Below, piece after piece: positions 1-6,451 of a stretch of DNA of 11,620 nt. Position numbers and translations under genes: made by a program. How positions within the stretch are numbered: the first letter of the stretch is position 1; each line of letters starts with the position of its first letter. The notes below the pieces were generated by a model, which was not told where the DNA came from, did not search any database, and was given only the letters and a program-made list of their open reading frames with translations. The DNA is from RGIG3009 sp964433065 (GTDB lineage: Bacteria; Bacillota; Clostridia; Oscillospirales; Acutalibacteraceae). Location: contig CAYSPZ010000054.1 in the NCBI GenBank assembly GCA_964433065.1, positions 1 through 11,620 on the forward strand. The letters run 5' to 3'.

Positions 1-78
1 GGAAGGGATTCGAACCCTTGGCTCTTTCGAGTCACTGGTTTTCAAGACCAGCTCCTTAAACCGCTCGGACACCTCTCC
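1..78 (-). tRNA. tRNA-Ser(UGA), 3' end cut by window edge
   Basis: Read on the minus strand from 78, the sequence opens with the acceptor 5' strand GGAGAGG, then the D-arm (GTCCGAGCGGTTTAAGGAG), an anticodon stem CTGGT/ACCAG around a loop containing TGA, a long variable arm (about 33-17) as expected of a class II tRNA, and a T-arm AAGGG-TTCGAAT-CCCTT. Only two bases of the 3' acceptor strand remain at the window start. The anticodon TGA with the long variable arm makes this a serine tRNA. It has its own promoter just upstream, separate from the pot-gph operon. Confidence 0.96.
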
Positions 79-96
79 GTTTCGATGACGCTTTGT

Positions 97-125
97 ATCA
101 TATCATTTTTACAAAGACTTGTCAA
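97..125 (-). promoter_or_regulatory. Sigma-A promoter of tRNA-Ser
   Basis: On the minus strand TTGACA (125-120) is followed after exactly 17 bp by TATGAT (102-97). The -35 is a perfect consensus match and the -10 differs from TATAAT at one base. Transcription would begin around position 90, about 12 nt before the mature tRNA 5' end at 78. The promoter lies in the 65-bp gap after gph. No clear intrinsic terminator is visible between gph and this promoter, so read-through from the pot operon into the tRNA is possible. Confidence 0.85.
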
Positions 126-143
126 CCGAAATCGGAAATTTTC

Positions 144-800
144 TTAAAAATAACCGAGCAGGTCGGACGGATGGGCGAGTAATATCTCCGCGCCCTCTTT
201 GCGCAATTCCTCTTCCCCGCGGAATCCCCACGACGCGCCCGCGCAGATCAAACCGCCGTTATGCGCCGTCTGCACGTCGACGTTGGAGTCGCCCACGAAC
301 AGGGTGGTAGCGGGATCGGCGGTGCAATCGTTGATCGCCATATTGAGTGAAGTGGGGTCGGGTTTGTTGGGACGGTCGCTGACACTACCGTACACACAGT
401 AAAAACCGTAGTCGTGAAAGAACGCGTCCGCGAGATACCGCGCCTGTTTTTCGGGTTTATTGGTGACCACACCCATCTTGATACCTTTCGCTTTCAGCGC
501 GTCCAGCAACGGGTAAATGCCGTCGTACGGGGCGGTCTTCACCTTACAGTTGCGGTCGTACAATTCGACGAACCGCGCGTGAGCCGATTCGGGGACGGGG
601 GTGTCGCCGAAAGCGCGTTCCACCAATTTACGGACACCGTTGCCCACGAATTGGTGATACCGTTCACGGGTATGGACGGGGGTGCCGTCGGGGGTGCCGA
701 GTCCGTATTCGGTAAGCACCTGTTCCGCCGCCGCGCCTAAATCGTCGATGGTATCGATCAAGGTACCATCGAGGTCAAACAAACAAGTTTTAAAGGTCAT
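144..800 (-). CDS. gph: HAD-superfamily phosphatase, phosphoglycolate phosphatase-like
   Basis: A 218-aa subfamily IA HAD hydrolase, the usual length for Gph/PGMB-like enzymes, predicted to be a cytosolic Mg-dependent phosphatase. Motif I is FDLDGTL with nucleophile Asp9 and acid/base Asp11; a helical cap follows (about 15-90); motif II is Thr113 in VVTNKP; motif III is Lys146 in RPNKPDP; motif IV is GDSNVD (170-175). The reading frame is open further upstream, but ATG 800 is chosen because the HAD core starts there and AGGAG sits 8 nt before it, overlapping the potD stop region. The gene starts 4 nt after the potD stop codon, so it is the last cistron of the pot operon and probably translationally coupled. 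The substrate cannot be read from the sequence: phosphoglycolate is the default family label and other small sugar phosphates or nucleotides are possible. Confidence 0.9.
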   Translation of the reverse strand: MTFKTCLFDLDGTLIDTIDDLGAAAEQVLTEYGLGTPDGTPVHTRERYHQFVGNGVRKLVERAFGDTPVPESAHARFVELYDRNCKVKTAPYDGIYPLLDALKAKGIKMGVVTNKPEKQARYLADAFFHDYGFYCVYGSVSDRPNKPDPTSLNMAINDCTADPATTLFVGDSNVDVQTAHNGGLICAGASWGFRGEEELRKEGAEILLAHPSDLLGYF

Positions 801-804
801 CGTA

Positions 805-1953
805 TTATCTCCTGATCCGCCGTACGGCGGCAAACAACAGCAACCCGAGCGCAAGGATCCCGACCGCGACGGTACAGATCGCCCAACGGGGATCGGGCAA
901 TTTGAGTTGCGACCACAAGTGATCCATATACGCCGCCGTGTCGGTGGGTAAGGTGAGAAAGATCTCGGTACGCGCCAACACATCGGCGGGCGGGTAAAAG
1001 TTTTCGTTTTCGGCAATTTCGGGATCCAGTTCTTCCCGCGCTTCGGATTGCGGGGTGGAATACCCGATATATTCCGCGTTCAAGGTCGCGATATCGGTAC
1101 GGCACATAAAGTTGATGTACTGTTCCGCTTCTGCCTTATGTTCCGCGTTTTTGGGAATACACATTGCGTCAATGAATAGGTTGGACCCTTCGGTGGGGAC
1201 GAAGAAATCGATATCGGGATTGCCTTCTTCCTCGTCCATCATCACGATCCCGTCACCTGCGTAATACGGGGCGATCCAACCTTCCTCGTTGATCATCTTG
1301 TCGTACACCTGATCCATCACGTACTGGTGTAAGAGCGGTTTTTGCGCATGTAGCACCGCGTACGCTTCGTCCCAATGAGACCGGTCGGTGGTGTTGAGCG
1401 AATAACCGCATTTAAGCAGTGCGACACCGAACGCGTCGCGCGGATTGTCAAACATAAAGATGCGGCCGCGGTATTTCTCGTTCCACAACAGATCCCAACC
1501 CTGTTCAAGGTCGGCTTCATCCACGTATTTGGTGTTATAGAAAATACCGACCGTCCCCCACGTATACGGAACCGAATAGCGGTTCTCAGGATCGTAGGGT
1601 TGGTTTTTCATCGTTTCGTCAATGTACTGATAGTTGGGAATGTTATCGAAATTGAGCGGTGCCAACATATCCTCGTTGATGAGTTTACCGACCATATAGT
1701 CGGACGGGACGATGATATCGTAGTTGGCGGCACCCGACGAGAGTACCGCGTACATACTTTCGTTGTCGGTGAAATTTTTGTAGTTGACCTTGATACCCGT
1801 CTCTTCGGTGAACAGGTCGTTGACGTCGGGGTCGATGTACTCACCCCAGTTATACACGTTGATGGTGACCGTTTCGGGTTCTGCCGCCGATACCGCTGTG
1901 ACAAACGGTAAGGAAAGAAGCAATGCCGCAATCAATGCGATCCGTTTTTTCAT
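805..1953 (-). CDS. potD: PotD-type polyamine-binding protein with C-terminal membrane anchor
   Basis: Extracellular solute-binding protein of the spermidine/putrescine family, 382 aa (E. coli PotD is about 350). Residues 1-24 form a Sec signal peptide (KKR, hydrophobic core, VSAA cleavage region) with no lipobox cysteine. Family landmarks are YNWGEYIDP (34-42), SGAANYDIIVPSDY (73-86), YSVPYTWGTVGIFYN (126-140), GYSLNTTD (183-190), SNLFIDAMCIPKNA (257-270) and IGYSTPQ (296-302). The acidic ligand residue corresponding to E. coli Asp257 is kept (Asp262), but by eye two binding-site tryptophans appear as Tyr231 and Phe260, so the ligand may not be spermidine. Residues 357-376 are strongly hydrophobic and followed by RRIRR, which predicts a C-terminal membrane helix with its tail inside. 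The ATG overlaps the potC stop (ATGA) and GGGAGG lies about 9 nt upstream. Confidence 0.93.
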   Translation of the reverse strand: MKKRIALIAALLLSLPFVTAVSAAEPETVTINVYNWGEYIDPDVNDLFTEETGIKVNYKNFTDNESMYAVLSSGAANYDIIVPSDYMVGKLINEDMLAPLNFDNIPNYQYIDETMKNQPYDPENRYSVPYTWGTVGIFYNTKYVDEADLEQGWDLLWNEKYRGRIFMFDNPRDAFGVALLKCGYSLNTTDRSHWDEAYAVLHAQKPLLHQYVMDQVYDKMINEEGWIAPYYAGDGIVMMDEEEGNPDIDFFVPTEGSNLFIDAMCIPKNAEHKAEAEQYINFMCRTDIATLNAEYIGYSTPQSEAREELDPEIAENENFYPPADVLARTEIFLTLPTDTAAYMDHLWSQLKLPDPRWAICTVAVGILALGLLLFAAVRRIRR

Positions 1954-2753
1954 GCTTTTTTCCTCCCTTCCTTGGGAGCGGTCTTCATTTGCAGAACGTT
2001 GACCAGAATGAGCAGTACCAGCACCGCGCCGAACATCAGGGTGGACAGCGCGTTGATCTCGGGTGTGACGCGACGTTTGACCATCGCATAGATGGTGACC
2101 GACAGGTTTTGCGCCGACGCACCCGAGGTGAACAGGCTGATGACGAAATCGTCCAGTGACATAGTAAATGCCATCAGTGCGCCGGTCAAGATGCCGGGGA
2201 AGATCTCGGGTAACATCACTTTAAAGAATGCCGCAACGGGATGACAACCGAGGTCGACCGCCGCTTCGTACAGATGGGGGTTCGCCTGACGCAGACGGGG
2301 TAACACCTGCAACACCACGTACGGAATACAGAAAGTGATGTGGGATAAGAGCAGCGGGACATAACCCGGTTGCAACAGACCGGTTTGACGATAGATGAAT
2401 ACAAAGAGCAACATGAGCGCGATACCGGTAACGATCTCGGGGTTGACCATCGGCAGGTTGTTGACCGCCGCCAACACGCGGCGCAGGCGCAGATTGACAC
2501 TGCGGAAACCGATCGCCGCCAATGTACCGATGATGGTGGACACGATCGTGGCAATGATCGCGACCGACAAGGTCACACCGAGCGCGTTTAAGATCTCGGT
2601 ATCCTGAAACAGTTCCTCGTACCAACGCAGGGAAAACCCGTTCCACACCACACGGCTTTTGGAGTCGTTAAACGAAAACACGATGAGCACCACGATGGGC
2701 GCGTACAGGAACAAGAAGATGAGCGCGTTATAAATGCGGGAGAGTGTTTTCAC
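1950..2753 (-). CDS. potC: Polyamine ABC transporter permease PotC
   Basis: Inner permease subunit of the binding-protein-dependent importer, 267 aa, with six predicted membrane helices (about 8-29, 59-83, 103-124, 131-152, 184-205, 236-256). The EAA coupling loop, which docks onto the ATPase PotA, is at 163-187 (EAAVDLGCHPVAAFFKVMLP). LSLDDF-like sequence at 199-203 (SLDDF) is typical of PotC/PotI. The start is a GTG at 2753, overlapping the potB stop codon as GTGA, so translation is probably coupled to potB. It pairs with PotB to form the channel and receives substrate from PotD, whose gene follows with another 4-nt overlap. Short basic C-terminus (KEGRKKA) is presumably cytoplasmic. Confidence 0.95.
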   Translation of the reverse strand: MKTLSRIYNALIFLFLYAPIVVLIVFSFNDSKSRVVWNGFSLRWYEELFQDTEILNALGVTLSVAIIATIVSTIIGTLAAIGFRSVNLRLRRVLAAVNNLPMVNPEIVTGIALMLLFVFIYRQTGLLQPGYVPLLLSHITFCIPYVVLQVLPRLRQANPHLYEAAVDLGCHPVAAFFKVMLPEIFPGILTGALMAFTMSLDDFVISLFTSGASAQNLSVTIYAMVKRRVTPEINALSTLMFGAVLVLLILVNVLQMKTAPKEGRKKA

Positions 2754-3571
2754 AGGTCATCCTCCTCTCCCTTATCCACCATACCGGTGACCGCCATACA
2801 GACGAGGATGAGTACCATCAGCACGAGCGACAGGGTGGCGCCCACGTGATAGTCGGCACCTTGACCGATGAACATCGTTTCGATCGCATCACCGATCATC
2901 AAGGTCTTACTGCCGCCGAGCAGTTTGGTGATGACAAAGGTACTCACGGCAGGCACAAACACCATCGTGATACCGCTGAGCATACCGGGAATGGACAGCG
3001 GAATGACCACTTTCGCGAACACCTGAAACACGTTGGAGCCGAGATCCTGCGCGGCTTCGATGACGCTGTTGTCGATCTTGGACATTACCGAATAGAGCGG
3101 TAACACCATAAAGGGCAGGAAATTATACACCATACCGAGCACGACGGCACCGTTGGTGTTGATGAGTGATACGGACGCTTCGGGCGGGATGACCCCGATT
3201 ACCCGAAGCAGTTGGTTAATAAACCCGTTGTTTTCGAGGATGGACATCCACGCGTAGGTGCGAAGCAGGAAGTTCATCCACATCGGGAGCATAATCATCA
3301 TCACCATCGTTTGTTGCACCCGTTCGGTGGCGCGGGAGATGGTGTAGGCGAGCGGGAATGCCAGTACGAGGCAAATCACCGTCGCGATGGCGCCGAGGAA
3401 AATGGACACGCCGAAAGTAGCGGCATGATCCCAGATCGCGGCGAGGTTAGACAGGGTAAATTGGCCGTTTTGGTCGGTGAAGGCGAACCAGATCACGATA
3501 CCGAGCGGTACCACCGTGAACACGGTCATCCACAACGCAAACGGCGCGGCGGATAATCTGGATTTGATCAT
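2750..3571 (-). CDS. potB: Polyamine ABC transporter permease PotB
   Basis: First permease subunit of the importer, 273 aa, with six predicted membrane helices (about 12-31, 53-77, 87-108, 142-163, 198-219, 243-264). The EAA loop EAAQDLGSNVFQVFAKVVIP (172-191) is a clear match to the BPD-type permease coupling motif, and LPMWMNFLLRTYAWM (95-109) is characteristic of the PotB/PotH group. ATG at 3571 overlaps the potA TGA as ATGA, the same 4-nt overlap found at the next two junctions, indicating strict stoichiometric co-translation. The C-terminus is acidic (DKGEEDDL). Nothing is missing compared with the family. Confidence 0.95.
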   Translation of the reverse strand: MIKSRLSAAPFALWMTVFTVVPLGIVIWFAFTDQNGQFTLSNLAAIWDHAATFGVSIFLGAIATVICLVLAFPLAYTISRATERVQQTMVMMIMLPMWMNFLLRTYAWMSILENNGFINQLLRVIGVIPPEASVSLINTNGAVVLGMVYNFLPFMVLPLYSVMSKIDNSVIEAAQDLGSNVFQVFAKVVIPLSIPGMLSGITMVFVPAVSTFVITKLLGGSKTLMIGDAIETMFIGQGADYHVGATLSLVLMVLILVCMAVTGMVDKGEEDDL

Positions 3572-4713
3572 GATTCAACCTCCGCTCCGTCTTCGGTGAG
3601 GTCGATCTCGGGGTTCGCCATTTCCTCAAATTCCTCGGAATAGGAACTGTAATCCCCGAACATACCCGAATATTCGGATTTTTTCATAATGTGGATATCT
3701 TCGGGGTTCAGCACGATACCGATGACCGAGTCGACGGGATAGTAGTCGGTGGTCTGGATCATCCATTTGAAGCCCTTGAAATCCACGATGGTCTCAAAGT
3801 GTACACCTTTAAAGGTCACCGCGGTGACCTTACCGATGAGGTGACCTTTTTCGGGGGCGACGATGTCGATGTCTTCGGGACGAATGACCACGTCCACCGC
3901 TTCCCCTTTGTCAAAACCGGCATCAAGGCACTTGAATTTTCTGCCGAAGAATTCGACCAGATAATCCTCGTGCATCACACCGTCGAGTATGTTACTTTCG
4001 CCGATAAAGTCGGCAACAAACGCGTTTTGCGGTTCGTTGTAGATATCCTGCGGCGTACCGATCTGTTGGATCTTACCGCCGTCCATCACGACCACCGTGT
4101 CGGACATCGAAAGCGCTTCTTCCTGGTCGTGGGTGACGTAGATGAAGGTGATCCCCAGACTTTTCTGGATATTTTTGAGTTCCACCTGCATATCCTTGCG
4201 CAGTTTCAAGTCGAGTGCGGCGAGCGGTTCGTCCAGTAACAGGACGCGCGGGTTATTCGCCAGCGCGCGGGCGATAGCGACCCGTTGTTGTTGACCGCCC
4301 GAAAGCGTTTCCACCCGACGTTTGTTAAAGCCTGTCAGGTTGACGAGCGAGAGCATACGGTTGACCGTTTCCTGAATCTCCGCGTTCTTTTTCTTCTGGA
4401 CGCGCATACCGAACGCCACGTTGTCTTCCACGTTGAGGTGAGGAAACAACGCGTAGCGTTGGAAAATGGTGTTGACCTGACGCTTGTACGGCGGCAGGTC
4501 GGCAATGTCTTTTCCGTCAAAAAAGACACTACCGCTGTCAGGTGTGACGAAGCCGGCAATGATGCGCAACGTGGTGGTCTTTCCGCAACCGGAAGGACCC
4601 AGTAACGTCACGAATTCTCCGTCGGAGATGTTGAGGTCAAGTCCCGTCAACACCTGTTCTCCGTCGAACGACACGGTAATGTCCTTGAGTGTAATAATTG
4701 ATCTGTTTTCCAT
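3568..4713 (-). CDS. potA: Polyamine ABC transporter ATPase PotA
   Basis: ATP-hydrolysing subunit of the PotABCD importer, 381 aa, cytoplasmic face of the membrane. Walker A is GPSGCGKTT (39-47), Q-loop Gln85 in NTIFQRYALF, signature LSGGQQQR (137-144), Walker B VLLLDEP (157-163) and switch His195 in YVTHDQEEA. A TOBE-type regulatory domain follows (about 240-345, with VVIRPEDI at 276-283). The last 30 residues are acidic and Tyr/Ser-rich, longer than in E. coli PotA. The Q-loop Arg86, where Ser or Asn is usual, is a small oddity. An upstream in-frame ATG exists, but ATG 4713 is chosen: AAAGGGGG lies 8 nt before it and homology begins at ENRSIITLKDITVSF. It is the first cistron of the operon and follows a long structured leader that can mask this ribosome binding site. 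Confidence 0.96.
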   Translation of the reverse strand: MENRSIITLKDITVSFDGEQVLTGLDLNISDGEFVTLLGPSGCGKTTTLRIIAGFVTPDSGSVFFDGKDIADLPPYKRQVNTIFQRYALFPHLNVEDNVAFGMRVQKKKNAEIQETVNRMLSLVNLTGFNKRRVETLSGGQQQRVAIARALANNPRVLLLDEPLAALDLKLRKDMQVELKNIQKSLGITFIYVTHDQEEALSMSDTVVVMDGGKIQQIGTPQDIYNEPQNAFVADFIGESNILDGVMHEDYLVEFFGRKFKCLDAGFDKGEAVDVVIRPEDIDIVAPEKGHLIGKVTAVTFKGVHFETIVDFKGFKWMIQTTDYYPVDSVIGIVLNPEDIHIMKKSEYSGMFGDYSSYSEEFEEMANPEIDLTEDGAEVES

Positions 4714-4953
4714 AACGGCATCCCCCTTTGCGGTGTATATACGGCGGTACACCGTATACAAAAGTTTCGCGTTTACGCGTGAAACCGCAGTACTTTGAGC
4801 GATGCCCTCCGCAAAGGGTTTTTCACAGCCGTCATACGCGACTGCGGCATGCCTGATACTGCCTTTTCCTTTGCGCGTCCCCTTTCGACAGACGCGCCGA
4901 AACGGCGGTACCCGCCGTTTCGTTACAGATGCCGTCCATTGTAATAGACGACA
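4714..4953 (-). promoter_or_regulatory. Long structured 5' leader of the pot operon
   Basis: From the predicted start (~4953) to the potA ATG the transcript has ~240 untranslated nt packed with inverted repeats. In transcript order: an 11-bp perfect hairpin with 3-nt loop (4912-4922 with 4898-4908); directly abutting it, a 7-bp perfect hairpin with 11-nt loop (4891-4897 with 4873-4879); a 10-bp perfect long-range pairing (4809-4818 with 4724-4733); and inside it two hairpins with 2-nt bulges (4764-4785, and 4734-4760, which abuts the 10-bp helix). The 3' arm of the 10-bp helix contains the AAAGGG of the potA ribosome binding site, so its formation would block translation. A second 6-bp match (4801-4806 with 4717-4722) could pair in pseudoknot order. 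There is no uridine run, so translational control is more likely than attenuation. I do not recognise a known riboswitch class. Structure and function are inferred from complementarity alone. Confidence 0.55.
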
Positions 4954-4962
4954 AATTACAAT
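4938..4962. repeat. 8-bp inverted repeat at the pot promoter, possible operator
   Basis: ATTGTAAT (4938-4945) and ATTACAAT (4955-4962) are perfect inverted arms around a 9-nt spacer. The distal arm overlaps the -10 hexamer (4960-4965) and the spacer holds the predicted start site (~4953). That placement suits a repressor operator, though an accidental AT-rich palindrome cannot be excluded. Confidence 0.45.
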
Positions 4963-4988
4963 ATATCGTTTTTTATAACAAATGTCAA
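4960..4988 (-). promoter_or_regulatory. Sigma-A promoter of potABCD-gph
   Basis: Minus-strand TTGACA (4988-4983), a 17-bp spacer and TATATT (4965-4960): a perfect -35 and a one-mismatch -10. It begins only 9 bp after the rarA stop codon, and I see no terminator between them, so the operon may also receive read-through from rarA. Transcription should start near 4953, leaving the long leader described separately. Confidence 0.85.
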
Positions 4989-4997
4989 TACATTTTG

Positions 4998-6272
4998 CTA
5001 CTTTTTACCCTTGATCTGCCGCCAATAGTCGGCAAATGCCTGTTCGGTCTTGTTATCCCCCGCTTTGTAGTACTGTGCGTTCTTCAAACTGTCGGGCAGG
5101 TACTGTTGTTCCACCCAATGATGGGGATACTCGTGTGGGTACTTGTAGAACTGACCCGGTCGCGCATTATCCGCGCCGTCAAAATGCTTGTTCTGTAACG
5201 CACGGGGAATCGCGCCGCTCTTCCCCGCTTCCACGTCCGCCATCGCGGCATTGATCGCGTCGTGTCCCGTTGCGGATTTGGGGGCGAGTGCCACCATAAT
5301 GACCGCGTCGGCAAGCGGGATGCGCGCTTCGGGTAACCCGACCTGTAGCGCCGAGTCCACCGCCGCTTTGACGATCGGCAGGATCATCGGGTAGGCGAGT
5401 CCCACGTCTTCGGCGGCGCAGACCAGTAACCGACGGCAGACCGACGGCAGATCCCCTGCTTCGAGCAATCGCGCGAGATAGTGTACCGCCGCGTCGGGGT
5501 CGGAACCGCGCATCGATTTCTGAAACGCGGATAACAGATCGTAGTGTTGGTCGCCGTCACGGTCGTACCGCATCGCGCTTTTTTGCGCGACCTGATACAC
5601 CGTATCGAGGGTGACGGTGCGGTTTTCGTTCTCATCACACGGTGCCGCCAGCACGCACAATTCCACCGCGTTTAAACTTTTGCGCACGTCACCGCCGCAA
5701 GCGGTCGCGATGGCGGCGGCGACCCCGTCCTCTTCGTGAACGGTGATATTCTGTTCGGTTTCGAGAAACCGAAAACCGCGGGTGACCGCTTTTTCCACTT
5801 CGGATGTGGGAACTTCCTTGAATTCGAACACGGTGGCACGGCTTAAGATCGCGCCGTATACGTAAAAATAGGGGTTTTCGGTAGTGGAGGCAATCAGGGT
5901 GATGTTGCCGTTTTCGATATGTTCAAGCAACGTTTGTTGTTGCTTTTTATTGAAATACTGGATCTCGTCGAGATAAAGCAGAATACCGCCCGAACCCGCG
6001 AGGGTGTTGACCTCTTCCGCGACTGCGCGGATATCCGCCGTCGACGCAGTGGTGCCGTTTAAACGGTGTAACCGACGGTCGGTACGGGCGGCGATGATGC
6101 TCGCAAGCGTCGTTTTCCCGACACCCGACGGACCGTAAAAGATCATATTGGGAATGTTGCCCGATTCCACGATGGCGCGAAGCGCTTTTTGCGGTCCCAA
6201 CAAATGTTGTTGACCGACCATCTCGTCCATCGTCGCGGGACGCATACGGTCTGCCAAAGGAGCGGTTTTCAT
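4998..6272 (-). CDS. rarA: Replication-associated recombination protein A (RarA/MgsA)
   Basis: AAA+ ATPase of the RarA/MgsA/WRNIP1 family that acts at stalled replication forks, 424 aa, close to the family norm. It opens with APLADRMRP...DEMVGQQHLLG, a family hallmark. Walker A is GPSGVGKTT (47-55), Walker B is ILLYLDEIQ (97-105), sensor 1 lies in ASTTENP (128-134) and the arginine finger is probably Arg145 in ILSRATVFEF. The C-terminal tetramerisation part is present: RGSDPDAAVHYLARLLEAGD (255-274), AAEDVGLAYP (286-295), and QFYKYPHEYPHHWVEQQYLP (374-393). Two adjacent ATGs (6275, 6272) follow AGGTGA; the second gives the more normal 5-nt spacing and is chosen. The frame is open farther upstream but that stretch has no homology and contains the promoter. 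Transcribed divergently from the sialidase-like gene. Confidence 0.95.
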   Translation of the reverse strand: MKTAPLADRMRPATMDEMVGQQHLLGPQKALRAIVESGNIPNMIFYGPSGVGKTTLASIIAARTDRRLHRLNGTTASTADIRAVAEEVNTLAGSGGILLYLDEIQYFNKKQQQTLLEHIENGNITLIASTTENPYFYVYGAILSRATVFEFKEVPTSEVEKAVTRGFRFLETEQNITVHEEDGVAAAIATACGGDVRKSLNAVELCVLAAPCDENENRTVTLDTVYQVAQKSAMRYDRDGDQHYDLLSAFQKSMRGSDPDAAVHYLARLLEAGDLPSVCRRLLVCAAEDVGLAYPMILPIVKAAVDSALQVGLPEARIPLADAVIMVALAPKSATGHDAINAAMADVEAGKSGAIPRALQNKHFDGADNARPGQFYKYPHEYPHHWVEQQYLPDSLKNAQYYKAGDNKTEQAFADYWRQIKGKK

Positions 6273-6305
6273 CATCGTCACCTGCTTTCTTTTTCGTTTG
6301 ATTAC

Positions 6306-6334
6306 ATCATACCGCAAACGCGGAAAATATGCAA
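6306..6334 (-). promoter_or_regulatory. Probable rarA promoter
   Basis: Minus-strand TTGCAT (6334-6329), a 17-bp spacer and TATGAT (6311-6306). The -10 is one mismatch from consensus, the -35 three. The predicted start is ~6299, giving a leader of about 27 nt before ATG 6272. Confidence 0.65.
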
Positions 6335-6387
6335 GTGTTTGTATCTGAGAAAACGGACATCGGTGACGAATGTTGTCCCTTTTCCTC

Positions 6388-6416
6388 TTGACACCGCCGT
6401 GTATAAATGATACTTT
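6388..6416 (+). promoter_or_regulatory. Probable promoter of the sialidase-like gene and nth
   Basis: TTGACA (6388-6393), a 17-bp spacer and TACTTT (6411-6416). The -35 is perfect; the -10 keeps the essential TA...T. Start near 6423 gives a ~29-nt leader with GGAGG at 6439-6443. The promoter overlaps an upstream in-frame ATG (6407), which argues that ATG 6452 is the real start. Confidence 0.7.
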
Positions 6417-6451
6417 TAAAACAGAAAAAGCACCGAACGGAGGACACGAAA

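Noticed and set aside
801..1016. Longer gph product starting upstream of ATG 800
   Set aside because: The upstream extension is the antiparallel frame of the potD C-terminus, has no HAD homology, and ATG 800 has a good ribosome binding site.
2744..3556. Long plus-strand frames opposite potB rich in His, Asp and Glu
   Set aside because: These are shadows of hydrophobic permease codons read antisense; composition is typical of such artefacts.
4898..4922. 11-bp hairpin as a terminator of rarA
   Set aside because: It lies downstream of the pot promoter start and is not followed by a T run on the minus strand; it fits better as part of the leader.
4832..4939. 35-codon minus-strand open frame in the pot leader, starting ATG at 4939
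   Set aside because: It starts only ~14 nt after the predicted transcription start, has no ribosome binding site, and its sequence follows the hairpins (complementary arms), so it is more likely a by-product of RNA structure. A regulatory leader peptide is not fully excluded.
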